NCBI GenBank assembly: GCA_017880775.1
Contig: JADGRQ010000030.1
Span: 1 to 52,432 of the forward strand
Origin: Burkholderiales bacterium
Lineage (GTDB): Bacteria > Pseudomonadota > Gammaproteobacteria > Burkholderiales > SG8-39
Length of the DNA: 52,432 bases
Direction of reading: 5' to 3'
The notes beneath the pieces were generated by a model. The model worked only from the letters and a program-made list of their open reading frames with translations. It ran no database searches and was not told the DNA's origin. Of this stretch, positions 45,237-52,432 are shown piece after piece (positions within the stretch are counted from its first letter, which is position 1; each line of letters starts with the position of its first letter). The translations under genes were made by a program, and so were the position numbers.

Positions 45237-45982
45237 CTTCTCAGATCTCCCCCGCCGCACGTTCCGAGCTGGCGCCGAGCGGCAAGCTGCGCGTCGGAAT
45301 CAACCTGGGCAATTTCCTCCTCGTGGCTAAGGATTCCGCCACCGGCGAGCTGCGCGGCATCGTGATCGACCTGGCGCGGGACCTGGGCCGCCGGGCCGGC
45401 GTTCCCGTCGAATTCTCCACCTACCCCGGGGCCGGAGAGCTGGCCGAGGCGGTGAAGCGCGGCGCCTGGGACGTCGCATTCCTCGGAGCCGAGCCGGCGC
45501 GTGCAACCGAAATTGCGTTTACCGCGGCCTACCTGGAAATCGAAGCGACCTATCTCGTGCCTGCTGGATCTCCGGTTCGCAGCATCGCGGACGTGGACCG
45601 GGAGGGCGTGCGCATCGCCGTATCGGACAAAAGCGCGTATGACCTGTTCCTCAAACGCAGCCTCAAGCACGCCCGGCTGGTTCCCGCGCAGGGCATCGAC
45701 GCCTCGTACGATCTGTTCGTCGCGCAGAAGCTGGAAGCGCTCGCCGGACTGAAACCCCGGCTGGTGACGGATGCAGAGAGACTTCCCGGATCGCGCGTGC
45801 TGGAAGGCCGGTTCACGGCGATCCAGCAGGCGATCGGCACTCCCCGGGCGCGCGGCGCGGCAGCAGGCTACCTGCGCGAGTTCGCCGAGGAAATAAAAGC
45901 GTCCGGGATGGTTGCGCAGCTGATCGAAAAGCACCGCGTGCGCGGCGTCTCGGTCGCTCCCGCGAAGCTTGTCCCCGAATGA
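45233..45982 (+). CDS. Solute-binding-like (PBP2/SBP_bac_3) protein lacking a signal peptide
   Basis: This 249-residue protein has the amino-acid-binding type periplasmic fold: KLRVGINLGNFLLVAKD, then GIVIDLARDLGRRAGVPVEF, GAWDVAFLGAEPARATEI and FTAAYLEIEATYLVP. ABC transporter binding proteins are normally exported, but here the N-terminus (MTSQISPAARSELAPSG) has no hydrophobic signal segment, and no permease or ATPase is adjacent. It may be a cytosolic ligand-binding protein, or the signal may be missing. The start overlaps the CMD gene (ATGA). Confidence 0.8.
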   Translation: MTSQISPAARSELAPSGKLRVGINLGNFLLVAKDSATGELRGIVIDLARDLGRRAGVPVEFSTYPGAGELAEAVKRGAWDVAFLGAEPARATEIAFTAAYLEIEATYLVPAGSPVRSIADVDREGVRIAVSDKSAYDLFLKRSLKHARLVPAQGIDASYDLFVAQKLEALAGLKPRLVTDAERLPGSRVLEGRFTAIQQAIGTPRARGAAAGYLREFAEEIKASGMVAQLIEKHRVRGVSVAPAKLVPE

Positions 45983-46013
45983 TTCTATCGGGGGGCGGGA
46001 GCCTGGAAACTGG

Positions 46014-46033
46014 ATTCCCGCATTCGCGGGAAT
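46014..46033. repeat. REP-like palindromic element between convergent genes
   Basis: ATTCCCGC-ATTC-GCGGGAAT forms a perfect 8-bp hairpin in the gap between the solute-binding-like gene and purL. It resembles the widespread dispersed element of the ATTCCCGC...GCGGGAATGACG type. It could act as a bidirectional terminator. Only one copy was noticed in the window. Confidence 0.6.
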
Positions 46034-46058
46034 GACGCCCGCTTCAGGTATACCGTCT

Positions 46059-49000
46059 CTACCCGAGCCATGCGCGCGCGTTGCGGAACATGCGCATCCA
46101 CGGCGAGTCTTCTCCCCAATCCCCGCCGGTCGCATACCGATCGTGCTCGGGCGCCCAGGATTGCTGCAAGGTCCGGAACATGCGCTCCGGGTGCGGCATC
46201 AGCACGGTGAAGCGGCCATCGGGCGTGGTCAGCCCCGTGATGCCCTCGGGCGAACCGTTCGGATTGTACGGATGCGTCTCGGTGACATTGCCGCGATTGT
46301 TGACGAAGCGCAGGCAGATCTGCGCCTGCGAGCGATGCTCGGGAAGGTCGAACCGCGCATAGCCCTCGCCGTGCGCGGTGGCGATCGGCATGCGGCTTCC
46401 GGCCATGCCGGAAAAAAAGATCGAAGGGTTCGCGACCACCTCCACCATCACGAAGCGTGCCTCGTACTGCTCCGAGCGGTTGCGCAGGAAAACCGGCCAT
46501 GCGCCGGCGCCCGGAATCAGTTCCTTCAGCGCCGCCATCATCTGGCAGCCGTTGCAGACGCCGAGCGCAAACGTTTCGCCGCGCGCGAAGAACGCTTCAA
46601 AGTCCCGCCGCGCCCGTTCGTTGAACAGGATCGACTTCGCCCAGCCCTGCCCTGCGCCGAGCACGTCACCATAGGAAAACCCGCCGCAGGCGGCAAATCC
46701 GGCAAAGTCCGCGAGACTCGATCGACCCGTGAGGATGTCGCTCATATGCACGTCGTACGGCGCAAAGCCGGCGCGATGGAAGGCGGCAGCCATCTCGACG
46801 TGCCCGTTCACGCCCTGCTCGCGCAGCACCGCAATCTTCGGCCTGGCGCCTGTGGCGATGAACGGCGCCGCGATGTCTTCCCGCGGATCGTAGCCGAGCG
46901 CGACCGAAAGACCCGGATCGCCCGCGTCGAGCAGGCGGTCGTATTCCTCCTGCGCGCAGTCCGGATGGTCGCGCAGCGCCTGCATGCGCCAACTGGTCTC
47001 AGCCCATGCGCGCTGCAGTTCGGCGCGCTTTTCAGCGAACACCGGGCGCGCGTTGCGCATCACGCGCACCTCGTCGCGCCCATTTGGAAACCCGATCAGG
47101 AAGGCGCAATCGTGCACGCCGGACTCGCGCAGTACATCCATTGCGCGCTGGCGGTCGGCGGCGCGGATCTGCAACACCGCGCCCAGTTCCTCGGCGAACA
47201 GCGCTCCGAACATGCGCTCGCGGAAGCGCCCGCCGAGCAGCTCGGGGTTGCGCTCGAGGCCGTCCACGTCGTCCATCTGCGCATCGAAACACAGCTCGTC
47301 AAGGTTCACCGTCACGCCGCAGTGCCCCGCGAACGCCATTTCGCACAGCGTGGCGAACAGCCCTCCGTCGGAGCGATCGTGATAGGCGAGGATAAGGCGC
47401 TCGCGCGCGAGGCGCTGCACCGCGTTGAACAGCCCGCCGAGCTTCGCGGGGTCGTCCGCGTCCGGCACGACGTCGCCGAAGCGGCCGTGCACCTGCGCGA
47501 GGATGCTTCCTCCGAGGCGATTGCGGCCGCGCCCGAGATCGACGAGCACCAGCTCGGTTTCGCCGCAGTCGGTGCGCAGCCGCGGCGTGAGCGTGCCGCG
47601 CGCATCCTCGACCTGCGCAAACGCGGTGACGATGAGCGAAAGCGGCGCGATCACCTCCTTCGACGCCCCGCCGTCTGTCCAGGCCGTGCGCATCGAAAGC
47701 GAATCCTTGCCCACCGGAATCGACACGCCGAGCGCCGGGCACAGCTCGAGCGCGACCGCGCGCACCGTGTCGAACAGGTCCGCGTCTTCCCCAGGCGAGC
47801 CCGCAGCCGCCATCCAGTTGGCCGAGAGCTTGACCTTGCCCAGATCGGCAACGCGCGCCGCGGCAAGGTTGGTGATCGCCTCGGCGAGCGCCATGCGCCC
47901 CGAGGCTGGCGCATTCAGCGCCGCGAGCGGCGTGCGCTCGCCGATCGCATAGGCCTCGCCCGCGCAGCCCTCGAAGTCGAGCAGCGTCACCGCGCAGTCC
48001 GCGACCGGCACCTGCCACGGACCGACGAACGGGTCGCGCGAGCACAGTCCGCCGACGGTGCGATCGCCGATCGAGACCAGAAACGTCTTGTCCGCGACCG
48101 CCGGATGGCGCAGCACGCGCAGCGCAGCGTCGCGAAGATCGAGTTCCGCGGTCGCGAACGCGGCGCCGCGGCGCACTACGCGCTTGACGTCGCGCAGCAT
48201 CCTGGGTGGCTTGCCGAGCAACGTTCCCAAAGGCATGTCCACCGGCTTGTCGCCGAGTTGCGGATCCTCAACCACTAGTTGTCCGTCGCCGGTGGCGATA
48301 CCCAGCACCGCGAACGGGCAGCGCTCGCGTTCGCAGATGGTACGCAAGCGCGCGAGGTCCGCAGGAGCGATCGCCAGCACGTAGCGCTCCTGCGCCTCGT
48401 TGCACCAGATCTCGCGCGGCGACATGCCGCTTTCTTCCGAGGGCGCGGCGCGCAGATCGAGCGTTGCGCCACGCCCCGCCGCATGGACCAGTTCCGGCAG
48501 CGCGTTCGACAAGCCGCCCGCGCCGACATCGTGGATCGACAGCACCGGCGAAGCTGCGCCGAGCTGCCAGCAGCGGTCGATCACCTCCTGCGCGCGGCGC
48601 TCGATCTCGGCGTTACCGCGCTGCACGGAATCGAAGTCCAGGTCCTCGGCATTCGCCCCCGCGCCCATCGAGGAAGCCGCACCGCCGCCCATGCCGATCA
48701 GCATGCCCGGACCGCCGAGCTGGATGAGCAGCGTCCCTTCGGGCAGCGGCGACTTGCCGACCTGCGCCGCGGCAATGTTGCCGATCCCGCCGGCGAGCAT
48801 GATCGGCTTGTGGTAGCCGCGCTGCACGCCCGCGACCTCCATCTCGAAACTGCGGAAATACCCCGCCAGGTTCGGCCGGCCGAATTCGTTGTTGAAGGCC
48901 GCCGCACCGATCGGGCCTTCGATCATGATTTCGAGCGCCGAGGCGATGCGCCCCGGCTTGCCGACGCCAGCCTCCTCCCACGGCTGCAGCGCGCCGGGCA

Positions 49001-50030
49001 GGCGCAGGTTGGACACCGAAAAGCCGACCAGCCCCGCCTTGGGCTTGGCGCCGCGCCCGGTCGCACCCTCGTCGCGGATCTCGCCGCCGGCGCCTGTCGC
49101 CGCGCCGGGGAAAGGCGAGATCGCGGTCGGGTGATTGTGCGTCTCGCACTTCATCACCGTGTGCGTGAGTTCTTCGTGCGCCATCCACGCGCCGTTCGCG
49201 TCGGGGTAAAAGCGCTGCGCACCGCGTCCAACCATGATGGCTGCGTTGTCGGCGTAGGCGAGCACGGTGCCCCGCGGGTTGGCTTTTTCCGTTTCGCGGA
49301 TCATGCCGAACAGCGTCTCGGACTTGCGCTCGCCGTCGATCACCCACGCGCCGTTGAAGATCTTGTGGCGGCAATGCTCCGAGTTGGCCTGCGCGAACAT
49401 GGTGAGTTCCGCGTCAGTCGGATCGCGCGCGAGGCGGTGGTAGGCCTCGAGCAGGTAGTCGATCTCGTCCTCCGACAGCGCCAATCCGAGCGCGGCGTTG
49501 GCCTCTTGGAGCGCTGCGCGCCCGCGCTCCGTCAGCGCAATGCGCGCAAGTGGCCGCGGCGGCACGTGCCGGAACAGCACGTCGGCCTGCTCGGGCGCCG
49601 CGAGCACCGCCTCGGTCATGCGATCGTGCAGCAACCCGGCGATCGCCGCGCGCTGATCATCCCGCACAGCCCCTTGCGGGCTCAAATGAAATGCCGTGCC
49701 GCGCTCGATGCGCCGGATCTTCGCCAGCCCGCATGACCCGGCGATGTCGGTCGCCTTGGACGACCACGGCGAGATGGTGCCGATGCGCGGTACCACCAGG
49801 AACAATGCGGCGTCGCCCGGGTCCCGTGTCGCGGGCTCGCCGCAGTCGAGCAACCGCTCGAGCAATCGCAGCTCGCGCGCATCGAGCGCCGACCCGAGCT
49901 CGACGAAATGCACGAATCCGGCTGCGAGCGCGCGAATGCGTGGTTGTACCGCCTGGAGCCGGGGAAGCAGCTTCGCGAGCCTGAACGGCGACAGCGCTTG
50001 CGCGCCGCGAAGCCGGAGAATCTGGGCCAT
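46059..50030 (-). CDS. purL: Phosphoribosylformylglycinamidine synthase PurL (large type)
   Basis: PurL converts FGAR, glutamine and ATP to FGAM in purine synthesis. The 1323-residue single-chain form has all domains: an N-terminal PurS-like segment, two AIR-synthase-like ATP domains (with [11 protein letters not shown] and [10 protein letters not shown]-type segments), and a C-terminal glutaminase. That last domain has its nucleophile Cys in [10 protein letters not shown] at about residue 1160 and the His of [11 protein letters not shown]. The start begins [10 protein letters not shown], which matches the family. It follows the coiled-coil/AsmA-like gene by 56 bp, and a TATAAT lies in that gap. 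No adjacent pur genes are seen. Confidence 0.97.
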   Translation of the reverse strand: MAQILRLRGAQALSPFRLAKLLPRLQAVQPRIRALAAGFVHFVELGSALDARELRLLERLLDCGEPATRDPGDAALFLVVPRIGTISPWSSKATDIAGSCGLAKIRRIERGTAFHLSPQGAVRDDQRAAIAGLLHDRMTEAVLAAPEQADVLFRHVPPRPLARIALTERGRAALQEANAALGLALSEDEIDYLLEAYHRLARDPTDAELTMFAQANSEHCRHKIFNGAWVIDGERKSETLFGMIRETEKANPRGTVLAYADNAAIMVGRGAQRFYPDANGAWMAHEELTHTVMKCETHNHPTAISPFPGAATGAGGEIRDEGATGRGAKPKAGLVGFSVSNLRLPGALQPWEEAGVGKPGRIASALEIMIEGPIGAAAFNNEFGRPNLAGYFRSFEMEVAGVQRGYHKPIMLAGGIGNIAAAQVGKSPLPEGTLLIQLGGPGMLIGMGGGAASSMGAGANAEDLDFDSVQRGNAEIERRAQEVIDRCWQLGAASPVLSIHDVGAGGLSNALPELVHAAGRGATLDLRAAPSEESGMSPREIWCNEAQERYVLAIAPADLARLRTICERERCPFAVLGIATGDGQLVVEDPQLGDKPVDMPLGTLLGKPPRMLRDVKRVVRRGAAFATAELDLRDAALRVLRHPAVADKTFLVSIGDRTVGGLCSRDPFVGPWQVPVADCAVTLLDFEGCAGEAYAIGERTPLAALNAPASGRMALAEAITNLAAARVADLGKVKLSANWMAAAGSPGEDADLFDTVRAVALELCPALGVSIPVGKDSLSMRTAWTDGGASKEVIAPLSLIVTAFAQVEDARGTLTPRLRTDCGETELVLVDLGRGRNRLGGSILAQVHGRFGDVVPDADDPAKLGGLFNAVQRLARERLILAYHDRSDGGLFATLCEMAFAGHCGVTVNLDELCFDAQMDDVDGLERNPELLGGRFRERMFGALFAEELGAVLQIRAADRQRAMDVLRESGVHDCAFLIGFPNGRDEVRVMRNARPVFAEKRAELQRAWAETSWRMQALRDHPDCAQEEYDRLLDAGDPGLSVALGYDPREDIAAPFIATGARPKIAVLREQGVNGHVEMAAAFHRAGFAPYDVHMSDILTGRSSLADFAGFAACGGFSYGDVLGAGQGWAKSILFNERARRDFEAFFARGETFALGVCNGCQMMAALKELIPGAGAWPVFLRNRSEQYEARFVMVEVVANPSIFFSGMAGSRMPIATAHGEGYARFDLPEHRSQAQICLRFVNNRGNVTETHPYNPNGSPEGITGLTTPDGRFTVLMPHPERMFRTLQQSWAPEHDRYATGGDWGEDSPWMRMFRNARAWLG

Positions 50031-50055
50031 CTAAAGTGCGATCCGGTAAGCGTCG

Positions 50056-50061
50056 ATTATA
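50056..50061 (-). promoter_or_regulatory. Candidate -10 box upstream of purL
   Basis: A perfect TATAAT on the minus strand lies 25 bases upstream of the purL ATG, in the 56-bp gap after the previous gene. A clear -35 hexamer is not seen. It would allow purL to be expressed separately from the upstream gene. Confidence 0.4.
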
Positions 50062-50086
50062 CCGGAGCGGCGCGCGCCCATTGGCG

Positions 50087-52432
50087 CTATTGCCTCCTGA
50101 TCTGCGGTTCCGTTAGATTTCCGCCGATACCGATGCCGAGCGCGCCGCGCGCAGTGGCGGCGGATTTGAGCTCGGCGTTCATCCTGCCTTTCAGCCCGCC
50201 CGCCGCGTCGATATCCAGCACCGCATTGGCGTTGAGCAATCCGGCAGTCATGTGGATGTCACGCAACCCGGTCGCGCCCTTGTTGTACACGCCACGCCCG
50301 GCGAGCTCGTTGAACGCCGTGCGGGGCCGGATCTTCGAGACCGGGCTCTGGATCATCCGCACGATGTCCACAAAGCCGATGGCGCCCTTGGTGATCGTGA
50401 AGGTTCCCTCAAGCCTGCCATCCGGCCCGAGCCGGGCGGGGTCAGCGCCCGAGAGCGCGTAGCGCCCGTTCGCATCGAGCTTGCCCTCGGAAATCAGCAC
50501 CGGCGCAAATACCGCCGCGTTGATCTGTTTCGCAGCCACGTCGCCGGCCGCGCGCCAGCCTCCGGACCAGCTGATGTGCGCGTCGCCGGATATCACGCCG
50601 TCGTAGACGCGGCCGTTGAACGCCCTGACAGTCATCTCCTGACGGTTCGCAGTGCCTCTCATCGCAAAACCCGCCAGATTCAGGCCTGGAACGAACGGGA
50701 TCGGCGCGCTCGCCGCGCTGACCGTGAATTCCGCCGAATCGCCCTTGCGCACGATCCGGCCCGCGATGCCCGCATCGCCTCCGCCTGTCAGCGTGATCGC
50801 GGCGACCGTGCCATCTTCCCGGAAGCTCAGTTCGCCCGCGAGTTTAGGCAACCCGAGCGAGCCATCGATCCTCAGATCGGAAAAACTCAGCTCACCGATG
50901 CGTGCGCGACCGGTCTTGATGCTGCCAAAGACCACGTCGCCAAGCATCGCCTGCGGAAGCACCGCGCCGTCCAGGTGCAATTGCCTGAAGGCCTTTTTCT
51001 CGCTGAGCAGCGAGCCCGGTTCGGGTGACGCGCGCACCCGGGCGATCCGCACGCCATCGCCGATCTGCACGTTGTCGATCTTCAGTTCCACCCCGTTGTA
51101 CAGGGAAAGGTTCACCGAACCGATCTTCACCGGCTGTCCGATGGTCTCGGACAGGGCCTTGGCGTAATCGCTCGTCGAAATCGGCATGACGTGAAGCAGT
51201 CCGAGGCCGCCGGCGACCAGCACGAACAGCCCGAGCGCCGCCGTCCTGCCCCACCTGACCCGGCGCACCGGTGCCGCCACCGGTGCGGCCTCGGCGGCAA
51301 CAGCGGCTGCCCTTTTGGCCCGCTCCGCCTCGCGCTCGCGCTCGCGGGCGGCCCGGCGCGCTTCCCTGGCGGCCGCTATTTCGTCGCTGCGCACCTGCGC
51401 CGCGTGAAGATCGTCGCCGGAGGTCGGGATACTGTCTATGCCTGCCGGCAGCACGTCCGCGGTCTGCACCTTGCCCCTCGGCTCTGCGGCCTTGGGCTTT
51501 CGCTCCCGGGCCCCGCGCTCTGCCTCTTCCTTCGCCTCGCGCTTCGCTTCCTCGACCGCCCGGGCGACCACCTCTTGCTTGCGGAGGCGCTCCTCGACTT
51601 CCCTGCGCTCGCGTTCTTGCTCTTCGCGGCGCGATCGCTCCTGCGCTTCAATTTTCTCCCTCGCCACGGCCTCGCTGCGCTCGCGTTCTGCCTCTTCGCC
51701 CTGCTTCGCCTCCTCCTCCTCGCGCCTGGAGAAGGCATCGAGGTCCGCAAGCAGGGAATCGGCGAACGCATCTCCGCTTGGCGGCTTCGCCGGCGTTATC
51801 TCCGAAGCTTTCTCCAGCGCAGCCCTCTGCGCTGCGGCATTCTCTTCGGCCTCGCGCGCGATCCGCTCGGCGTCCTGTTTCGCCCTGCGTTTTTCCTCGA
51901 GCTGCCGGCGCAAATCCGCAATCTCGCGCAGTGCTCTCTCTTTGGCCTCACGCGCGTCGGCTTCCTTGCGTGCCGTTTCTTCTGCTTCGCGGCGCGCCTG
52001 CGCTTCGACTTCACTCTCGGCTTTCTGTTCGGCCTCGCGCGCGATCTGCTCGGCTTCCTGTTTCGCCTTGCGCTCCGTTTCCTCGCGCGCCTTGCGTTTT
52101 TCCTCGAGCTGCTCCCGCAAATCCGCAATCTCGCGCAGCGCCTTTTCCTTGGCCTCGCGCGCCTCGGCTTCCTTGCGTGCCGTTTCTTCTGCTTCGCGGC
52201 GCGCCTGCGCTTCGGCCTCCCTTCGGGCTATCTCCTCTGCCTCGCGTTTGGCTTGCTCTTCCGCCTCACGCCGGGCTTTTTCTTCAGCTTCGCGTCGCGC
52301 TTTCTCCTCGGCCTCGCGCTGGGTTTGTTCTTTCGCCTCACGCGCCTTGCGTTTTTCCTCGATCTGCCCGCGCAAATCCGCAATCTCGCGCAGCGCCTTT
52401 TCCTTGGCCTCGCGCGCCTCGACTTCCTTGCG
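50087..52432 (-). CDS. Partial: coiled-coil, one-TM, AsmA-like membrane protein (5' end outside window)
   Basis: The open frame runs off the right edge, so the start is missing; about 780 residues are visible. Roughly the first 300 are highly charged Lys/Arg/Glu/Ala coiled coil with long internal repeats (ALREIADLR recurs, copies about 69 and 85 residues apart). A linker and an RRVRWGR stretch lead to one hydrophobic helix (TAALGLFVLVAGGLGLLHVM, encoded near 51185-51245). The C-terminal ~350 residues resemble AsmA-type outer-membrane biogenesis domains (SETIGQPVKIGSVNLSLYNG, and NELAGRGVYNKGATGLRDIH). Topology would be cytosolic coil, inner-membrane helix, periplasmic domain. The function of the combination is unknown. 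Confidence 0.75.
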   Translation of the reverse strand, partial: RKEVEAREAKEKALREIADLRGQIEEKRKAREAKEQTQREAEEKARREAEEKARREAEEQAKREAEEIARREAEAQARREAEETARKEAEAREAKEKALREIADLREQLEEKRKAREETERKAKQEAEQIAREAEQKAESEVEAQARREAEETARKEADAREAKERALREIADLRRQLEEKRRAKQDAERIAREAEENAAAQRAALEKASEITPAKPPSGDAFADSLLADLDAFSRREEEEAKQGEEAERERSEAVAREKIEAQERSRREEQERERREVEERLRKQEVVARAVEEAKREAKEEAERGARERKPKAAEPRGKVQTADVLPAGIDSIPTSGDDLHAAQVRSDEIAAAREARRAAREREREAERAKRAAAVAAEAAPVAAPVRRVRWGRTAALGLFVLVAGGLGLLHVMPISTSDYAKALSETIGQPVKIGSVNLSLYNGVELKIDNVQIGDGVRIARVRASPEPGSLLSEKKAFRQLHLDGAVLPQAMLGDVVFGSIKTGRARIGELSFSDLRIDGSLGLPKLAGELSFREDGTVAAITLTGGGDAGIAGRIVRKGDSAEFTVSAASAPIPFVPGLNLAGFAMRGTANRQEMTVRAFNGRVYDGVISGDAHISWSGGWRAAGDVAAKQINAAVFAPVLISEGKLDANGRYALSGADPARLGPDGRLEGTFTITKGAIGFVDIVRMIQSPVSKIRPRTAFNELAGRGVYNKGATGLRDIHMTAGLLNANAVLDIDAAGGLKGRMNAELKSAATARGALGIGIGGNLTEPQIRRQ
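51909..52432 (-). repeat. Coding repeats encoding a charged coiled coil
   Basis: Within the partial right-edge gene, near-identical DNA segments around CGCAAATCCGCAATCTCGCG (plus-strand reading) recur at about 51910, 52117 and 52372, i.e. 207 and 255 bases apart. They encode repeated heptad-rich blocks of the EAREAKEKALREIADLR type. The copy number could be variable, as with other in-frame coiled-coil repeats. Confidence 0.75.

Noticed and set aside
45969-49736. Two long plus-strand open frames (769 and 485 codons) opposite purL
   Set aside because: They are antisense shadows of purL with low-complexity Arg/Ala/His composition and no domain. purL is complete.

Overview
The window is a compact, high-GC (roughly two thirds G+C by eye) stretch of chromosome that looks betaproteobacterial, most like Burkholderiales and relatives. 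The evidence is the gene order tRNA-Leu/tig/clpP/clpX, tsaB/rimI/uracil-DNA glycosylase, ispD/ispF next to mfd, and the character of the ClpX, RadA, LysR and TrpB2-type proteins. Most genes are housekeeping, packed end to end and often joined by ATGA or GTGA stop-start overlaps. Several convergent neighbours even overlap at their 3' ends. No phage, insertion sequence, CRISPR array or rRNA operon was recognised.

Layout. 1-3.5 kb (minus): tRNA-Leu(UAG), trigger factor, ClpP, ClpX, i.e. folding and proteolysis. 3.5-6.4 kb (plus): hpnC, hpnD and hpnE, the three-enzyme route from farnesyl diphosphate to squalene. 6.4-10.7 kb (minus): a LysR regulator, alanine racemase, RadA and a membrane-anchored alpha/beta hydrolase, divergent from the lysophospholipid transporter lplT (10.8-12.1 kb). 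12.1-14.0 kb (minus): tsaB, rimI and a family-4 uracil-DNA glycosylase. 14.1-17.6 kb (plus): two tandem paralogous isocitrate/isopropylmalate-type dehydrogenases and a PlsB-like acyltransferase. 17.6-20.0 kb (minus): GNAT, ICL/PEPM-family enzyme, VIT-family transporter and a small exported basic protein. 20.1-23.9 kb (plus): an OmpR/EnvZ-type two-component system, an alpha/beta hydrolase and a MaoC-like hydratase. 23.9-25.0 kb (minus): a split thiamine-diphosphate decarboxylase. 25.0-26.6 kb (plus): a glutathione S-transferase and an exported unknown protein. 26.6-29.0 kb (minus): ispD, ispF, a PaiB-like flavoprotein and thpR. 29.1-36.5 kb (plus): mfd, a Sel1-repeat protein, serB, trpB2, a small basic protein and a GNAT.

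36.5-41.05 kb looks like an accessory islet. It holds small or broken ORFs, a perfect 13-bp inverted repeat, a periplasmic penicillin-acylase-family hydrolase and small membrane proteins. 41.05-46.0 kb carries metabolic genes of unclear pathway: a saccharopine-dehydrogenase-like reductase, a small zinc-ribbon-like protein, an N-terminally short acyl-CoA ligase, an SDR, a carboxymuconolactone-decarboxylase-like protein and a solute-binding-like protein without a signal peptide. 46.0-50.0 kb (minus) is purL. From 50.1 kb to the right edge is the 3' part of a large minus-strand gene that joins a long, repetitive, charged coiled coil to one transmembrane helix and an AsmA-like periplasmic domain.

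No clear-cut new defence or mobile system was found. The most unusual objects are the coiled-coil/AsmA-like protein at the right edge, the islet at 36.5-41 kb with its inverted repeat, the truncated acyl-CoA ligase abutting the SDR, and two candidate regulatory repeats next to regulator genes (10.7 kb and 20.05 kb).
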